DNA of 64,000 bases. It comes from Variovorax sp. OV700 (GTDB taxonomy: Bacteria; Pseudomonadota; Gammaproteobacteria; Burkholderiales; Burkholderiaceae_C). The stretch is taken from assembly GCF_900099805.1 (NCBI RefSeq), contig NZ_FNDR01000011.1:62001-126000 (forward strand), in the 5' to 3' direction. The number at the start of each line of letters is the position of its first letter. The first letter of the stretch is position 1. The translations under genes and the position numbers were made by a program. This document shows positions 16,545-25,145 of the stretch, in pieces. The notes under the pieces are model-generated. The model worked only from the letters and a program-made list of their open reading frames with translations, ran no database searches and had not been told where the DNA came from.

Positions 16545-17549
16545 ATGCGCATCCCTGAGAAATCGCCCGCCGCCGCGTCGCGCCGCCAGTTGCTGCAGGC
16601 CGGCGCCGCGGGGCTGGCCGTGCTGGCCGCGCCCGCCATCGTGCGCGCGCAAACCGCACCGAAGATCCGCATCGGCTTCTGGCCCGTGGCCGCGGGGCTG
16701 CCCTTCTTTGCGGCGGTGGACCGCGGCTACTTCAAGGAAGCAGGGCTCGACGTGGAGCCGCTCAAGTTCGCAGGCGCGCAGCAGGTCATGGAAGGCATGC
16801 TCGCGGGCCGTTGCGACGGCAGCTCCAACGGCACCGGCTCCGCAAACCTCGCCATCGGCGAGATCGCGCAGCCGGGCCTCTTCAAGATCTTCTGCACCAA
16901 CCCGAGCAACGCCAAGTTTGTGCTCGACGAATTCATCGTCGCCAAGGACAGTCCGATCAAGACCATGGCCGAGCTGGCCGGCAAGAAGATCGCGTCCGGC
17001 CCCGGCATCCAGAACGTGACCCTGTGCAAGACCATGCTCGAACGCGCCGGCGCCAAGGGCGCCACGGTGAGCGAGCTTCCCATCGGCCAGCACGTAGCCG
17101 CGCTCGTCGCAGGGCAGGTCGACGCCTGCTACACGCTCGAACCCACCGGCACCGTCGGCCGCATAAACGGCACCACGCGCGTCATCGAGGCCGGCGTGGT
17201 CGCCAAGTACATCCTCGGCGACCCGATGGCGCCATGGCATGGCGGCGCGGCCAGCCTCACCAGCGAGTTCATCAAGAAGAACCCCGACGTGGCAAAGAAA
17301 TACATCGCCGCCTACGCCCGCGGCGTGGAACTGGTGCGCACCAAGCCCGACGACGCGCGCCAGCACATGAAGGGCTACACCGCCATCGAAGGCAGCCTTA
17401 CGGCCGAAGTGCCGCTCGCCTCCTACATGCTCTACAACGAGTTCAAGCCGAGCGACGTGGCGTACTTCCAGAAGTTCTACGACCTGTTCACCGAGAAAGG
17501 CATCTTCGAGAAGAAGGTGCTGGTGGACGGCTTGCTCTACAAGGCTTGA
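16545..17549 (+). CDS. ABC importer substrate-binding protein (NMT1/TauA type)
   Basis: This 334-residue periplasmic binding protein has a twin-arginine-like signal (SRRQLLQAGAAGLAVLAAPAIVRA). The NMT1/SsuA-like domain starts at IRIGFWPVAAGLPFF. A GAGGAG ribosome site precedes the ATG at 16545. Relatives bind sulfonates, thiamine precursors, nitrate or ureido compounds. Here its place between allophanate hydrolase and a permease/ATPase pair suggests import of biuret or another ureide. It is 17 nt after atzF. Confidence 0.88.
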   Translation: MRIPEKSPAAASRRQLLQAGAAGLAVLAAPAIVRAQTAPKIRIGFWPVAAGLPFFAAVDRGYFKEAGLDVEPLKFAGAQQVMEGMLAGRCDGSSNGTGSANLAIGEIAQPGLFKIFCTNPSNAKFVLDEFIVAKDSPIKTMAELAGKKIASGPGIQNVTLCKTMLERAGAKGATVSELPIGQHVAALVAGQVDACYTLEPTGTVGRINGTTRVIEAGVVAKYILGDPMAPWHGGAASLTSEFIKKNPDVAKKYIAAYARGVELVRTKPDDARQHMKGYTAIEGSLTAEVPLASYMLYNEFKPSDVAYFQKFYDLFTEKGIFEKKVLVDGLLYKA

Positions 17550-17551
17550 CC

Positions 17552-18385
17552 ATGGCCGACGCAAGCACGACCTCGGCCGCGCCGTGGACACCGCCGGCCC
17601 CCGGCGCCAACGCGGCGGCGGTACCCAAGCCCCCGCTGCGCGACCGGCTGCTGCCCTTCATCGGACCCGTGGTGCTGTTCATCGTGTGGGACCTGGCGGT
17701 GCGGCTCGGCTTCATCAAGCCGATCCTGCTGCCCACCCCCGCCGACACCGTTGCGGCGCTCATCACGGGGCTTGCGGGCGGGCCGCTGCTCACCGACTTC
17801 GCAATGACCGTGTGGCGCACGCTGCAGGCCTTCGCGATTGCGGCGGTGGTCGGCGTGCCGCTGGGCGTGCTGCTCGGCAGCAACGAGAAGGCCTACCGCA
17901 GCGTCGAGTTCCTGATCGACTTTTTCCGCTCCACGCCGTCGTCCGCGCTGATTCCGTTGTTCCTGTTGATCTTTGGCGTGTCCGACGTCAACAAGGTGGC
18001 CATCGCGGCCTTCGGCGCGCTGCTGATCGTGGTGTTCAACAGTGCCTACGGCGTGATCAATGCTCGCAAGCAGCGCGTGATGGCCGCGCGCGTCATGGGC
18101 GCCTCGCGCTGGCAGATCTTCAAGGACGTGCTGGTGTGGGAAAGCCTGCAGCCCAGCTTCGTCGGGCTGCGCTCGGCGGTGTCGATGGCGCTGGTGATCG
18201 TCATCGTGGCCGAGATGTTCATCGGCTCCGACACCGGCCTCGGCCATCGAATCATCGATGCGCAGCAGGTGCTCAACGTGAAGAGCATGTACGCGGCCAT
18301 CCTCGCGGCGGGCGCACTGGGCTATGCGCTCAACATCCTTTTCCTGGTTGCCGAGCGCCGCATCGTGCACTGGAGCGGAAGATGA
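17552..18385 (+). CDS. ABC importer permease (TauC/SsuC type)
   Basis: The 277-residue protein has a Pro/Ala-rich cytoplasmic N-terminus of about 30 residues and about six membrane segments. The ATPase-coupling loop lies around ARVMGASRWQIFKDVLVWES (residues 181-200). It starts 2 nt after the binding-protein stop and overlaps the ATPase gene by ATGA. It should form the membrane channel of the ureide-type importer of this operon. Confidence 0.9.
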   Translation: MADASTTSAAPWTPPAPGANAAAVPKPPLRDRLLPFIGPVVLFIVWDLAVRLGFIKPILLPTPADTVAALITGLAGGPLLTDFAMTVWRTLQAFAIAAVVGVPLGVLLGSNEKAYRSVEFLIDFFRSTPSSALIPLFLLIFGVSDVNKVAIAAFGALLIVVFNSAYGVINARKQRVMAARVMGASRWQIFKDVLVWESLQPSFVGLRSAVSMALVIVIVAEMFIGSDTGLGHRIIDAQQVLNVKSMYAAILAAGALGYALNILFLVAERRIVHWSGR

Positions 18386-19215
18386 AAGTGACACCCGACA
18401 TCGTCGTCAACGGCCCGGTGTATGCCGATGTGCCCAAGCCCGTCTTCAAGCCCGGTCCGGCCGGCACCCACATTACGATTCGCGGCCTTACCAAGTACTT
18501 TGCGGGCTGGCCGCTGTACGAAAACTTCGACCTCGACATACCCAAGCACCGCATCGTCTCGGTGTTCGGGCCCAACGGGTGCGGCAAGTCCACTCTCATC
18601 AACATGATCGCGGGGCTCGTTCCCATCGATTCGGGCGAGATCCTGTTCGACGGCAAGCAGCGCAAGGACACCAAGATCGGCTACGTGTTCCAGAACTACC
18701 GCGAGGCGATGTTCCCGTGGATGCGCACCATCGACAACATCGCCTATCCGCTGAAGCTCGAAGGGCGCAGCAAGGCCGAGGTCGACCGCCGCATGGAAGA
18801 GCTGGTGGCGTCGTTCGACGTCAAGTTCGACCTGAAGCGCTTTCCGTACGAGCTCTCTGGCGGCCAGCAGCAGACCGCATCGATCATGCGGGCGCTCGCG
18901 CCCAACCCCGAGGTGCTGTTTCTCGACGAGCCGTTCTCGGCGCTCGACTTCGAGATGACGCTCTTCATCCGCGAGAAGCTGCAGGAGGTGTTCATGCAGA
19001 CCGGCACCACCATGCTCTTGGTGTCGCACGATCTCGAAGAGGCCGTGTATCTGGCCGACGAGGTGCTGCTTTTGACCAAGCGGCCAACCAAGGTGGCGGA
19101 GATCCTGCGCTACGGCGATGCCCGGCCGCGCACGCTGGAAACGCTGAGCAGCGACAGCTTCGTCGCAATGAAGAAGCTCAGCCTCGACATCTTCCAGCGC
19201 GAGGTTCGCAGATGA
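18382..19215 (+). CDS. ABC importer ATPase (TauB/SsuB type)
   Basis: The 277-residue protein shows Walker A GPNGCGKST, the Q loop in GYVFQNYREAMFPW, the signature LSGGQQQ, Walker B EVLFLDEPFSALD and switch His in VSHDLEEA. About 35 residues precede the ABC domain. The ATG overlaps the permease stop (18382-18385), and the AtzH-like gene overlaps its own stop, so translation is coupled across four genes. Confidence 0.92.
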   Translation: MKVTPDIVVNGPVYADVPKPVFKPGPAGTHITIRGLTKYFAGWPLYENFDLDIPKHRIVSVFGPNGCGKSTLINMIAGLVPIDSGEILFDGKQRKDTKIGYVFQNYREAMFPWMRTIDNIAYPLKLEGRSKAEVDRRMEELVASFDVKFDLKRFPYELSGGQQQTASIMRALAPNPEVLFLDEPFSALDFEMTLFIREKLQEVFMQTGTTMLLVSHDLEEAVYLADEVLLLTKRPTKVAEILRYGDARPRTLETLSSDSFVAMKKLSLDIFQREVRR

Positions 19216-19592
19216 CCCCGGAGGTCAACATCCCCGAGGTGCTTGCCGAAGTGACCGCAGTGTTCGCGCGGTATGAAGAAGCGCTGGTCACCAACCAGCG
19301 CGAAGTGCTCGACGAGTTGTTCTGGAACAGCCCGCACACGTTGCGCTACGGCTTCTCGGAGACCCACTACGGCCACGCCGACATCAGCACCTTCCGTGCG
19401 TCGTTGCCGGTGCAGAGCCCGCCGCGCGAGCTGCTGCGGACCGTGATCACTACCTACGGCCGCGACTTTGCGACCGCCAACGTCGAGTTCCTCCGCGAAG
19501 GCAGCCGCCAGACCGGCCGCCAGAGCCAGACCTGGCTGCGCACCGCCGACGGCTGGCGCGTGGTCGCCGCGCACGTGAGCCTGATGGACTGA
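19212..19592 (+). CDS. atzH: AtzH-like protein (DUF3225, NTF2 fold)
   Basis: The 126-residue cone-shaped NTF2/SnoaL-like protein carries family landmarks around YEEALVTNQREVLDELFW, LRYGFSETHYG and QSQTWLRTADGWRVVAAHVS. The family is named for AtzH of the cyanuric acid operon of Pseudomonas sp. ADP, where it works near the carboxybiuret/allophanate steps. Its exact reaction is not settled to my knowledge. The cyanuric acid hydrolase AtzD and the AtzE/AtzG pair are absent, so here it must serve biuret- or triuret-derived intermediates. It overlaps the ATPase gene by ATGA. Confidence 0.8.
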   Translation: MTPEVNIPEVLAEVTAVFARYEEALVTNQREVLDELFWNSPHTLRYGFSETHYGHADISTFRASLPVQSPPRELLRTVITTYGRDFATANVEFLREGSRQTGRQSQTWLRTADGWRVVAAHVSLMD

Positions 19593-19598
19593 ACACGC

Positions 19599-19614
19599 AG
19601 GCACATTTTTTGCA
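19599..19614 (+). promoter_or_regulatory. sigma-54 (RpoN) -24/-12 promoter of the BMP-type importer operon
   Basis: AGGCAC-N5-TTGCA has GG at 19600-19601 and GC at 19612-19613, the canonical spacing, with one mismatch to TGGCAC. It begins 6 nt after the AtzH-like gene and gives the second nitrogen operon its own start. Its architecture relative to the operator at 19621 is base-for-base the same as at 14772-14805. Confidence 0.7.
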
Positions 19615-19620
19615 CCCCAC

Positions 19621-19632
19621 CTTGTATCCAAG
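19621..19632. promoter_or_regulatory. candidate GntR/FCD operator 2
   Basis: CTTGTATCCAAG (arms CTTG/CAAG) lies 6 nt after the -12 element, the same offset as operator 1, and 13 nt before the BMP-family start codon. Conservation of both sequence and spacing argues for one shared repressor, most simply the GntR/FCD protein encoded at the end of this operon. Confidence 0.6.
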
Positions 19633-19645
19633 ATCGGAGAACGTC

Positions 19646-20764
19646 ATGACCAGCCCCATCAATCGCCGCGATTCCCTCAAATCCCTGGCCGCGCTCGGCG
19701 CCGCCGGCACGCTGGGGGGCTGGAGCGCCCTTGCCGGTGCGCAGGCCAAGCCGCTGACCGTCGGCGTGATCTACGTCGGTGCACGCGACGACTACGGCTA
19801 CAACCAGGCGCACGCCATGGCCGCGGCCGAAGTCAAGAAGCTGCCCGGCGTGAAGGTGGTCGAAGAAGAGAACGTGCCCGAGACCGCGGCCGTGCAGAAG
19901 ACCATGGCCGGCATGATTTCGCAGGACGGCGCCAAGCTGCTGTTCCCCACCTCGTTCGGCTACTTTGATCCGCACATCCTCGCGGTGGCGTCCAAGAACC
20001 CCGATGTGCGCTTCTCGCATTGCGGCGGCCTCTGGACCGAAGGCAAGCACCCCAAGAACGCCGGCAGCTTCTTCGGCTACATCGACGAATGCCAGTTCTT
20101 GAACGGCGTGATCGCGGCCCACATGACCAAGAGCAACAAGATCGCCTTCGTCGCCGCCAAGCCCATTCCGCAGGTGCTGCGCAACATCAACGCCTTCACG
20201 CTCGGTGCGCGCTCGGTCAAGCCGAACATCACCTGCAGCGTGATCTTCACGGGCGACTGGTCGATGGCCGTGAAGGAAGCCGAGGCCACCAACAGCCTGG
20301 CCGACCAGGGCTGCGACGTGTTCACCATGCACGTCGACGGCCCCAAGGTGGTGGTCGAGACGGCGGCCAAACGCGGCAAGATGGTCTGCGGCTACCACGC
20401 GAGCCAGGCCAAGCTGGCGCCAAACGCCTACCTCACCGGTGCCGAGTGGAACTGGCTCACGGCCTACAAGACCGCCATCGAAGCCGCGCAAAGCGGCAAG
20501 CCGCACCCCAACTTCCTGCGCGGCGGCCTGAAGGAAGGCTACGTGAAGATGTCCGCCTACGGCCCCATGGTGCCGGACGCCGCGAAGAAGCAGGCCGACG
20601 AGATCAAGGCCAAGATGATCGCGGGCACCTTCGACATCTTCAAGGACGGCATCAAGGACAACAAAGGCGCGATCGTGGTGCCGGCCGGCAAGGTGCTCAA
20701 GCAGACCGACCTCGAGCTGGAAAAGATGAACTACCTCGTCGAAGGCGTCATCGGTTCGGCCTGA
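19646..20764 (+). CDS. BMP-family ABC importer substrate-binding protein
   Basis: The 372-residue lipoprotein-like/periplasmic binding protein of the basic membrane protein (PnrA/Med) family has an export signal near residues 7-33 (RRDSLKSLAALGAAG...GAQA) and the domain from LTVGVIYVGARDDYGYNQAH. BMP proteins usually bind nucleosides or related heterocycles. Linkage to biuret and triuret hydrolase genes suggests a ureide ligand. The ATG at 19646 follows a GGAGA site; a longer frame from 19610 crosses the operator and is rejected. Confidence 0.9.
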   Translation: MTSPINRRDSLKSLAALGAAGTLGGWSALAGAQAKPLTVGVIYVGARDDYGYNQAHAMAAAEVKKLPGVKVVEEENVPETAAVQKTMAGMISQDGAKLLFPTSFGYFDPHILAVASKNPDVRFSHCGGLWTEGKHPKNAGSFFGYIDECQFLNGVIAAHMTKSNKIAFVAAKPIPQVLRNINAFTLGARSVKPNITCSVIFTGDWSMAVKEAEATNSLADQGCDVFTMHVDGPKVVVETAAKRGKMVCGYHASQAKLAPNAYLTGAEWNWLTAYKTAIEAAQSGKPHPNFLRGGLKEGYVKMSAYGPMVPDAAKKQADEIKAKMIAGTFDIFKDGIKDNKGAIVVPAGKVLKQTDLELEKMNYLVEGVIGSA

Positions 20765-20783
20765 TACCGGCGTCTTCATCACC

Positions 20784-21869
20784 ATGCGCCACGCCCTCAA
20801 GGAATTCGCCCTGCCGGTGTTCGCCATTACGGCGGCGCTGCTGTTGTTCGGCGTGATGGTGGCCTTTGCCGGGGTCGATCCGGTGGAGGTCTGGGCGACG
20901 CTGTTCAAGGGCGCGTTCGGCGACTGGTTCTCGTGGCAGAACACCTTGCAGCGCGCCGCGCCGCTGATGCTCACTGCCCTGTGCGTGGCGCTGCCCGCGC
21001 GCGCGGGTCTCATCGTCATCGGCGGCGAAGGCGCGCTGGTGTTGGGCGGCCTGGCAGCGGCTGCGCTCGCGCATGCGGTGCCGCTGCCCGGCAACATGGC
21101 GGGGACGGTGATGGTCTGCCTTGCCGGTGCGTTGGCCGGCGCGCTGTGGATCGTTCTTGCGGGCTGGCTGCGCCAGTACCGCGGCATCAACGAAACCATC
21201 AGCAGCCTGCTCCTGGCTTACATCGCGATCGGCATCTTCAAGCACCTGGTCGAAGGGCCGCTGCGCGACCCGGCGAGTCTCAACAAACCCTCGACCTATG
21301 CGCTCGACTCCGGCTTGCTGATCGGCGGCATCGGCGGTTCCGACGTGCACTGGGGCTTGGCCATCGGCGTGGTGGCGTGCCTCGCGCTCGGGTGGTGGCT
21401 GCGCGCCACGGCCTCGGGCTTTTCGGTGCGCGTGGTGGGTGGCAATCCCCGCACCGCGCAGCTCGTGGGCCTGCCGGCCACGCGGCTCATCCTCGGCGCC
21501 TGCGGTTTGGGCGGTGCCTGCGCGGGGCTCGCGGGCGCGGTCGAGGTGGCGGCGGTGCACACCAACGCCAATGCCTCGCTGATCGCGGGCTACGGGTATG
21601 CGGGCATCCTCGTGTCCTTCATCGCGCGGCACAACCCGGTGGCGATCGTGCCGGTAGCGATTCTCTTCGGCGGCTTCGGTGCGGCCGGCAGCCTGCTGCA
21701 GCGCCGTCTTGGGTTGCCCGACGCCTCGGTGCTGGTGCTGCAGGGCATCGCCTTCGTGCTCATTCTCGCGAGCGAGGGGCTGCGCATGGTCGACTGGAAA
21801 GCCTTGATGAGCCGCAGGGCCGCTCCCAAGGCGGATGCCGCAGTGCGCGGCGCGGAGGCTGTCCCATGA
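20784..21869 (+). CDS. ABC importer permease (BmpC/YufP type)
   Basis: The 361-residue inner-membrane protein has about ten hydrophobic segments and the BPD_transp_2 fold, with the conserved RAGLIVIGGEGALVLGGL segment near residues 73-90 and NPRTAQLVGLPATR as coupling loop. It is one of two unequal permeases that pair with the BMP-type binding protein. It starts 19 nt after that gene and overlaps the next permease gene by ATGA. Confidence 0.9.
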   Translation: MRHALKEFALPVFAITAALLLFGVMVAFAGVDPVEVWATLFKGAFGDWFSWQNTLQRAAPLMLTALCVALPARAGLIVIGGEGALVLGGLAAAALAHAVPLPGNMAGTVMVCLAGALAGALWIVLAGWLRQYRGINETISSLLLAYIAIGIFKHLVEGPLRDPASLNKPSTYALDSGLLIGGIGGSDVHWGLAIGVVACLALGWWLRATASGFSVRVVGGNPRTAQLVGLPATRLILGACGLGGACAGLAGAVEVAAVHTNANASLIAGYGYAGILVSFIARHNPVAIVPVAILFGGFGAAGSLLQRRLGLPDASVLVLQGIAFVLILASEGLRMVDWKALMSRRAAPKADAAVRGAEAVP

Positions 21870-22789
21870 CCGCGGACCAGTGGATCGCCCTGGTGGCCGG
21901 CATCGTCGGCGGCGCCTTGCGCGTCGGCGCGCCCTTCCTGTTCGTGAGCCTGGGCGAATGCCTCACCGAAAAATCGGGCCGCATCAACCTCGGGCTCGAA
22001 GGCGTGCTGGTGCTGTCGGCCATGGCGGCCTTCGGCGGCGCGTATCTCACCGATTCGGCGTGGCTCGGCGTGCTGATCGGCGCGGTGGCGGGCGCGCTGC
22101 TTGCGCTGCTGCACGGCCTCTTGTGTTCGCTCGACCGCGTGAACGACGTGGCCACGGGCATCGCCCTGATGCTGCTCGGCACGGGGCTCGCGTTCTACCT
22201 GGGCAAGCCGCTCATCCAGCCGCAGGCGCCGCAGATTCCCGCCATACCGCTCGGCTTCTGGAGCGACAACCCGGTGGTGCGCTCCGCCTTGCAGCTCAAT
22301 GCGCTGGTGCCCTTGGGCGTGGTGCTGGCCGTGCTGCTCTGGTGGGGCTTTGCCCGCACGCGCGCCGGCCTGCTCGTGCGCATGGCCGGCGATTCGGCGC
22401 AGGCCACGCGCGCGCTCGGCTACTCGGTTTCGGGTTTGCGCATTGCCGCGACGACGGCGGGCGGTTTCATCGCCGGGCTGGGCGGCGCGTCGCTCACGCT
22501 GTTCTATCCAGGGAGCTGGAACGAAGGCATTTCGAGCGGCCAAGGCCTGATCGCGGTGGCACTGGTGATCTTCGCGCGCTGGAGCCCGTTGCGCTGTGTC
22601 GGCGCGGCGCTGCTCTTCGGCGGCGCGGGCGCCATCGGACCTGCGCTGCAGTCCATTGGCGTCGGCTGGGGCTACCACCTGTTCAACACCGTGCCTTATG
22701 TGCTCACGCTGGTGATCCTGGTGCTCACCTGCAAGCCGGGCACGGCAGCCGCCGGAAGCCCCGGCGAACTTTCATCGACAAGGAGCTGA
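21866..22789 (+). CDS. ABC importer permease (BmpD/YufQ type)
   Basis: This 307-residue inner-membrane protein is the second permease of the BMP-type importer, with GECLTEKSGRINLGLEGVLV near residues 28-47 and the coupling loop around GDSAQATRALGYSVSGLR. Its start overlaps the previous stop (21866-21869). The biuret-hydrolase-like gene follows after 5 nt, behind an AAGGAG ribosome site. Confidence 0.9.
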   Translation: MTADQWIALVAGIVGGALRVGAPFLFVSLGECLTEKSGRINLGLEGVLVLSAMAAFGGAYLTDSAWLGVLIGAVAGALLALLHGLLCSLDRVNDVATGIALMLLGTGLAFYLGKPLIQPQAPQIPAIPLGFWSDNPVVRSALQLNALVPLGVVLAVLLWWGFARTRAGLLVRMAGDSAQATRALGYSVSGLRIAATTAGGFIAGLGGASLTLFYPGSWNEGISSGQGLIAVALVIFARWSPLRCVGAALLFGGAGAIGPALQSIGVGWGYHLFNTVPYVLTLVILVLTCKPGTAAAGSPGELSSTRS

Positions 22790-22794
22790 ATGCC

Positions 22795-23487
22795 ATGATC
22801 GCCCGCCACATTGCCGCCGAGCCCTATGCCTGGCCCTACAACGGCGCGCTGCGGCCCGACAACACTGCGCTCATCGTGATCGACATGCAGACTGACTTCT
22901 GCGGCAAGGGCGGATACGTCGACGTGATGGGTTACGACCTCTCGCTGGTGCAGGCGCCGATCCAGCCCATCGCGCGCACGCTTGCAGCGCTGCGGCCACT
23001 GGGCTTTCACATCATCCACACGCGCGAAGGCCATCGGCCGGACCTGGCCGACCTGCCCGCCAACAAACGCTGGCGTTCGCGGCAGATTGGCGCCGGCGGC
23101 GTGGGCATCGGCGACGACGGGCCGTGCGGGCGCATCCTGGTGCGCGGCGAGTCGGGCTGGGAGATCATTCCCGAACTTGCCCCGCTGCCCGGCGAGGTGG
23201 TGATCGACAAGCCAGGCAAGGGCTCGTTCTATGCAACGGACCTGGAGCTGATCCTGCGCACGCGCGGCATCGAGAACCTGATTCTCGCGGGCATCACCAC
23301 CGACGTATGCGTGCACACGACGATGCGCGACGCCAACGACCGCGGCTTCGAATGCCTGCTGCTGTCCGACTGCACCGCCGCCACCGACCACGGCAACCAC
23401 CTGGCGGCACTGAAGATGATCACGATGCAGGGCGGCGTGTTCGGTGCGCACGCGCCGTCGCAGGCGCTGTTGAGCGCGCTGGGTTGA
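22795..23487 (+). CDS. biuH: biuret hydrolase-like cysteine hydrolase (isochorismatase family)
   Basis: BiuH hydrolyses biuret to allophanate and ammonia. The 230-residue protein has the Asp-Lys-Cys triad as D34 (IDMQTDF), K142 (DKPGKGSF) and C172 (TTDVCVHT). Several stretches (PYNGALRPDNTALI, GYDLSLVQAPI, HTREGHRPDLADLPANKRWR) match, from memory, the structurally characterised Rhizobium leguminosarum BiuH almost residue for residue. With atzF in the neighbouring operon this gives a full biuret to ammonia route. Other members of the fold (N-carbamoylsarcosine amidase, RutB) are less likely. Confidence 0.85.
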   Translation: MIARHIAAEPYAWPYNGALRPDNTALIVIDMQTDFCGKGGYVDVMGYDLSLVQAPIQPIARTLAALRPLGFHIIHTREGHRPDLADLPANKRWRSRQIGAGGVGIGDDGPCGRILVRGESGWEIIPELAPLPGEVVIDKPGKGSFYATDLELILRTRGIENLILAGITTDVCVHTTMRDANDRGFECLLLSDCTAATDHGNHLAALKMITMQGGVFGAHAPSQALLSALG

Positions 23488-23494
23488 TGCGGCC

Positions 23495-25117
23495 ATGACC
23501 CCTTCTCCCGCCGCCGCCCATGCTCCGCACGCTCCCCACGCCATTGGCGCGCTGCCGAGCGGCAGCGGCGCGCTCGCGCTCGACACCTACGAGCTGACCA
23601 AGCGCTTCGGCGCCTTCACTGCGATGGACCGCGTGACGATGCACGTCGAGCCCGGCACGGTGCATGCGCTGCTCGGAGAGAACGGCGCGGGCAAGAGCAC
23701 GCTGGTCAAGTGCGTGGCCGGCTTCCAGCGCGCGGAGGAAGGCAGCATCCTGATCGACGGCCGCGAGCAGGACATTGCCAACCCCATCGTGGCGCGCGCA
23801 CTCGGCATTGGCATGGTCTACCAGCACTTCACGCTGGCGCCGGGCATGACGGTGGCCGAGAACCTGCTGCTCGCGGGCGGCAAGACACCGGCGCTGATCG
23901 ACTGGAAGGCGAAGCGGGCCGAGCTCAAGGCCTTTCTGGCGACCACGCCCTTCAGCCTCGACCTCGACGTGCGGCCATCGGAGCTTGCGGCGGGCGAGAA
24001 GCAGAAGCTCGAACTGCTCAAGCAGCTCTACCTGAAGCCGCGCCTCCTGATCCTCGACGAACCGACCTCGGTGCTTACGCCTCAGGAGGCCGACGAAGTG
24101 CTGGGCCATGTGCGCGAATTCGCGAAGAGCGGCCTGTGCACCGTACTCATCATCACGCACAAGTTCCGCGAGGTGATGGCGTATGCCGACAGCGTGACGG
24201 TGCTGCGACGCGGCAAGGCGGTGCACCATTGCCGCGTGGCGGACACGAGCCCGGCGCGGTTGGCAGGGGCCATGATGGGCGGCGAGGACGCTGCGGTTTC
24301 GGCACCGGCTGCATCACCTGTCGCCAGAAAGCCCGTGCCCGCTGCGGCGCCCATTGCATTGAAGGTCGAAGGACTCAAGGCGCAAGGCGACCGAGGCACC
24401 TTGGCGCTGCACGACCTGGCACTTTCCGTACGCGCGGGCGAGATCCTCGGCGTGGCGGGCGTCTCGGGCAACGGACAGCGCGAGCTGGTCGAGGCGCTGG
24501 TCGGGCAGCGCCCGCGTCTCGCCGGCAAGGTGAGCGTCATGGGCCAGCCCTACAGCGCACGTCGCGCAGAGAACCGCAGCCTCAAGGTGCGCAGCCTGCC
24601 CGAGGAGCCCCTGCGCAATGCCTGCGTGGGCGACCTCAGCGTGGCGGAGAACATGGCGCTGCGTGATTTCGACAGGCCCCCGTTGTCGCGTGGCGGCGTG
24701 TTGAATTTTCCGTTCTGGCGCAGCCGAGCGCGCGAATGGATTGCCGAATACGGGGTCAAGACGCAAGGTGAGGGCGCCGCGATTCGCAGCCTCTCGGGCG
24801 GCAACGTGCAGCGCGCGGTGCTGGCACGCGAACTCGCAGGCGACATCAATGTGCTGATCGCGGCCAATCCCGTGTTCGGCCTCGACTTCGCCGCCGTGGC
24901 CGAAATCCACGAGCGCATCGTGCAGGTGCGCGAGAAGGGCGGGGCGGTGCTGCTGATCAGCGAAGACCTCGACGAACTGCTGGAACTGGCCGACCGCATC
25001 GTCGTGATGAGCGAGGGACGGATCGTGTTCGAAACCTCGGCCGCAGGCGCCGAAAGGCATGTGATCGGGGCGCACATGGGCGGTGGGCACCACGAGCCAC
25101 TGAAGGCTGCGGCATGA
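23495..25117 (+). CDS. ABC importer ATPase with two nucleotide-binding domains (BMP/RbsA type)
   Basis: This 540-residue fused double ATPase is of the type that powers BMP-family importers. The first domain has Walker A GENGAGKST and Walker B LLILDEPTSVL. The signature of that domain is the variant LAAGEKQK, usual in this subfamily. The second has a degenerate Walker A (GVSGNGQRE), as is common, and signature LSGGNVQR. About 25 His/Ala/Pro-rich residues precede the first domain. It lies 7 nt after the biuret hydrolase gene and completes the importer. Confidence 0.9.
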   Translation: MTPSPAAAHAPHAPHAIGALPSGSGALALDTYELTKRFGAFTAMDRVTMHVEPGTVHALLGENGAGKSTLVKCVAGFQRAEEGSILIDGREQDIANPIVARALGIGMVYQHFTLAPGMTVAENLLLAGGKTPALIDWKAKRAELKAFLATTPFSLDLDVRPSELAAGEKQKLELLKQLYLKPRLLILDEPTSVLTPQEADEVLGHVREFAKSGLCTVLIITHKFREVMAYADSVTVLRRGKAVHHCRVADTSPARLAGAMMGGEDAAVSAPAASPVARKPVPAAAPIALKVEGLKAQGDRGTLALHDLALSVRAGEILGVAGVSGNGQRELVEALVGQRPRLAGKVSVMGQPYSARRAENRSLKVRSLPEEPLRNACVGDLSVAENMALRDFDRPPLSRGGVLNFPFWRSRAREWIAEYGVKTQGEGAAIRSLSGGNVQRAVLARELAGDINVLIAANPVFGLDFAAVAEIHERIVQVREKGGAVLLISEDLDELLELADRIVVMSEGRIVFETSAAGAERHVIGAHMGGGHHEPLKAAA

Positions 25118-25145
25118 GCGGCCCTTTGAATCAAAGAGCAAAACC

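Noticed and set aside
14821..19592. Cyanuric acid or s-triazine degradation operon
   Set aside because: AtzF and AtzH-like proteins are present, but no cyanuric acid hydrolase AtzD, AtzE/AtzG or triazine hydrolase is in the window.
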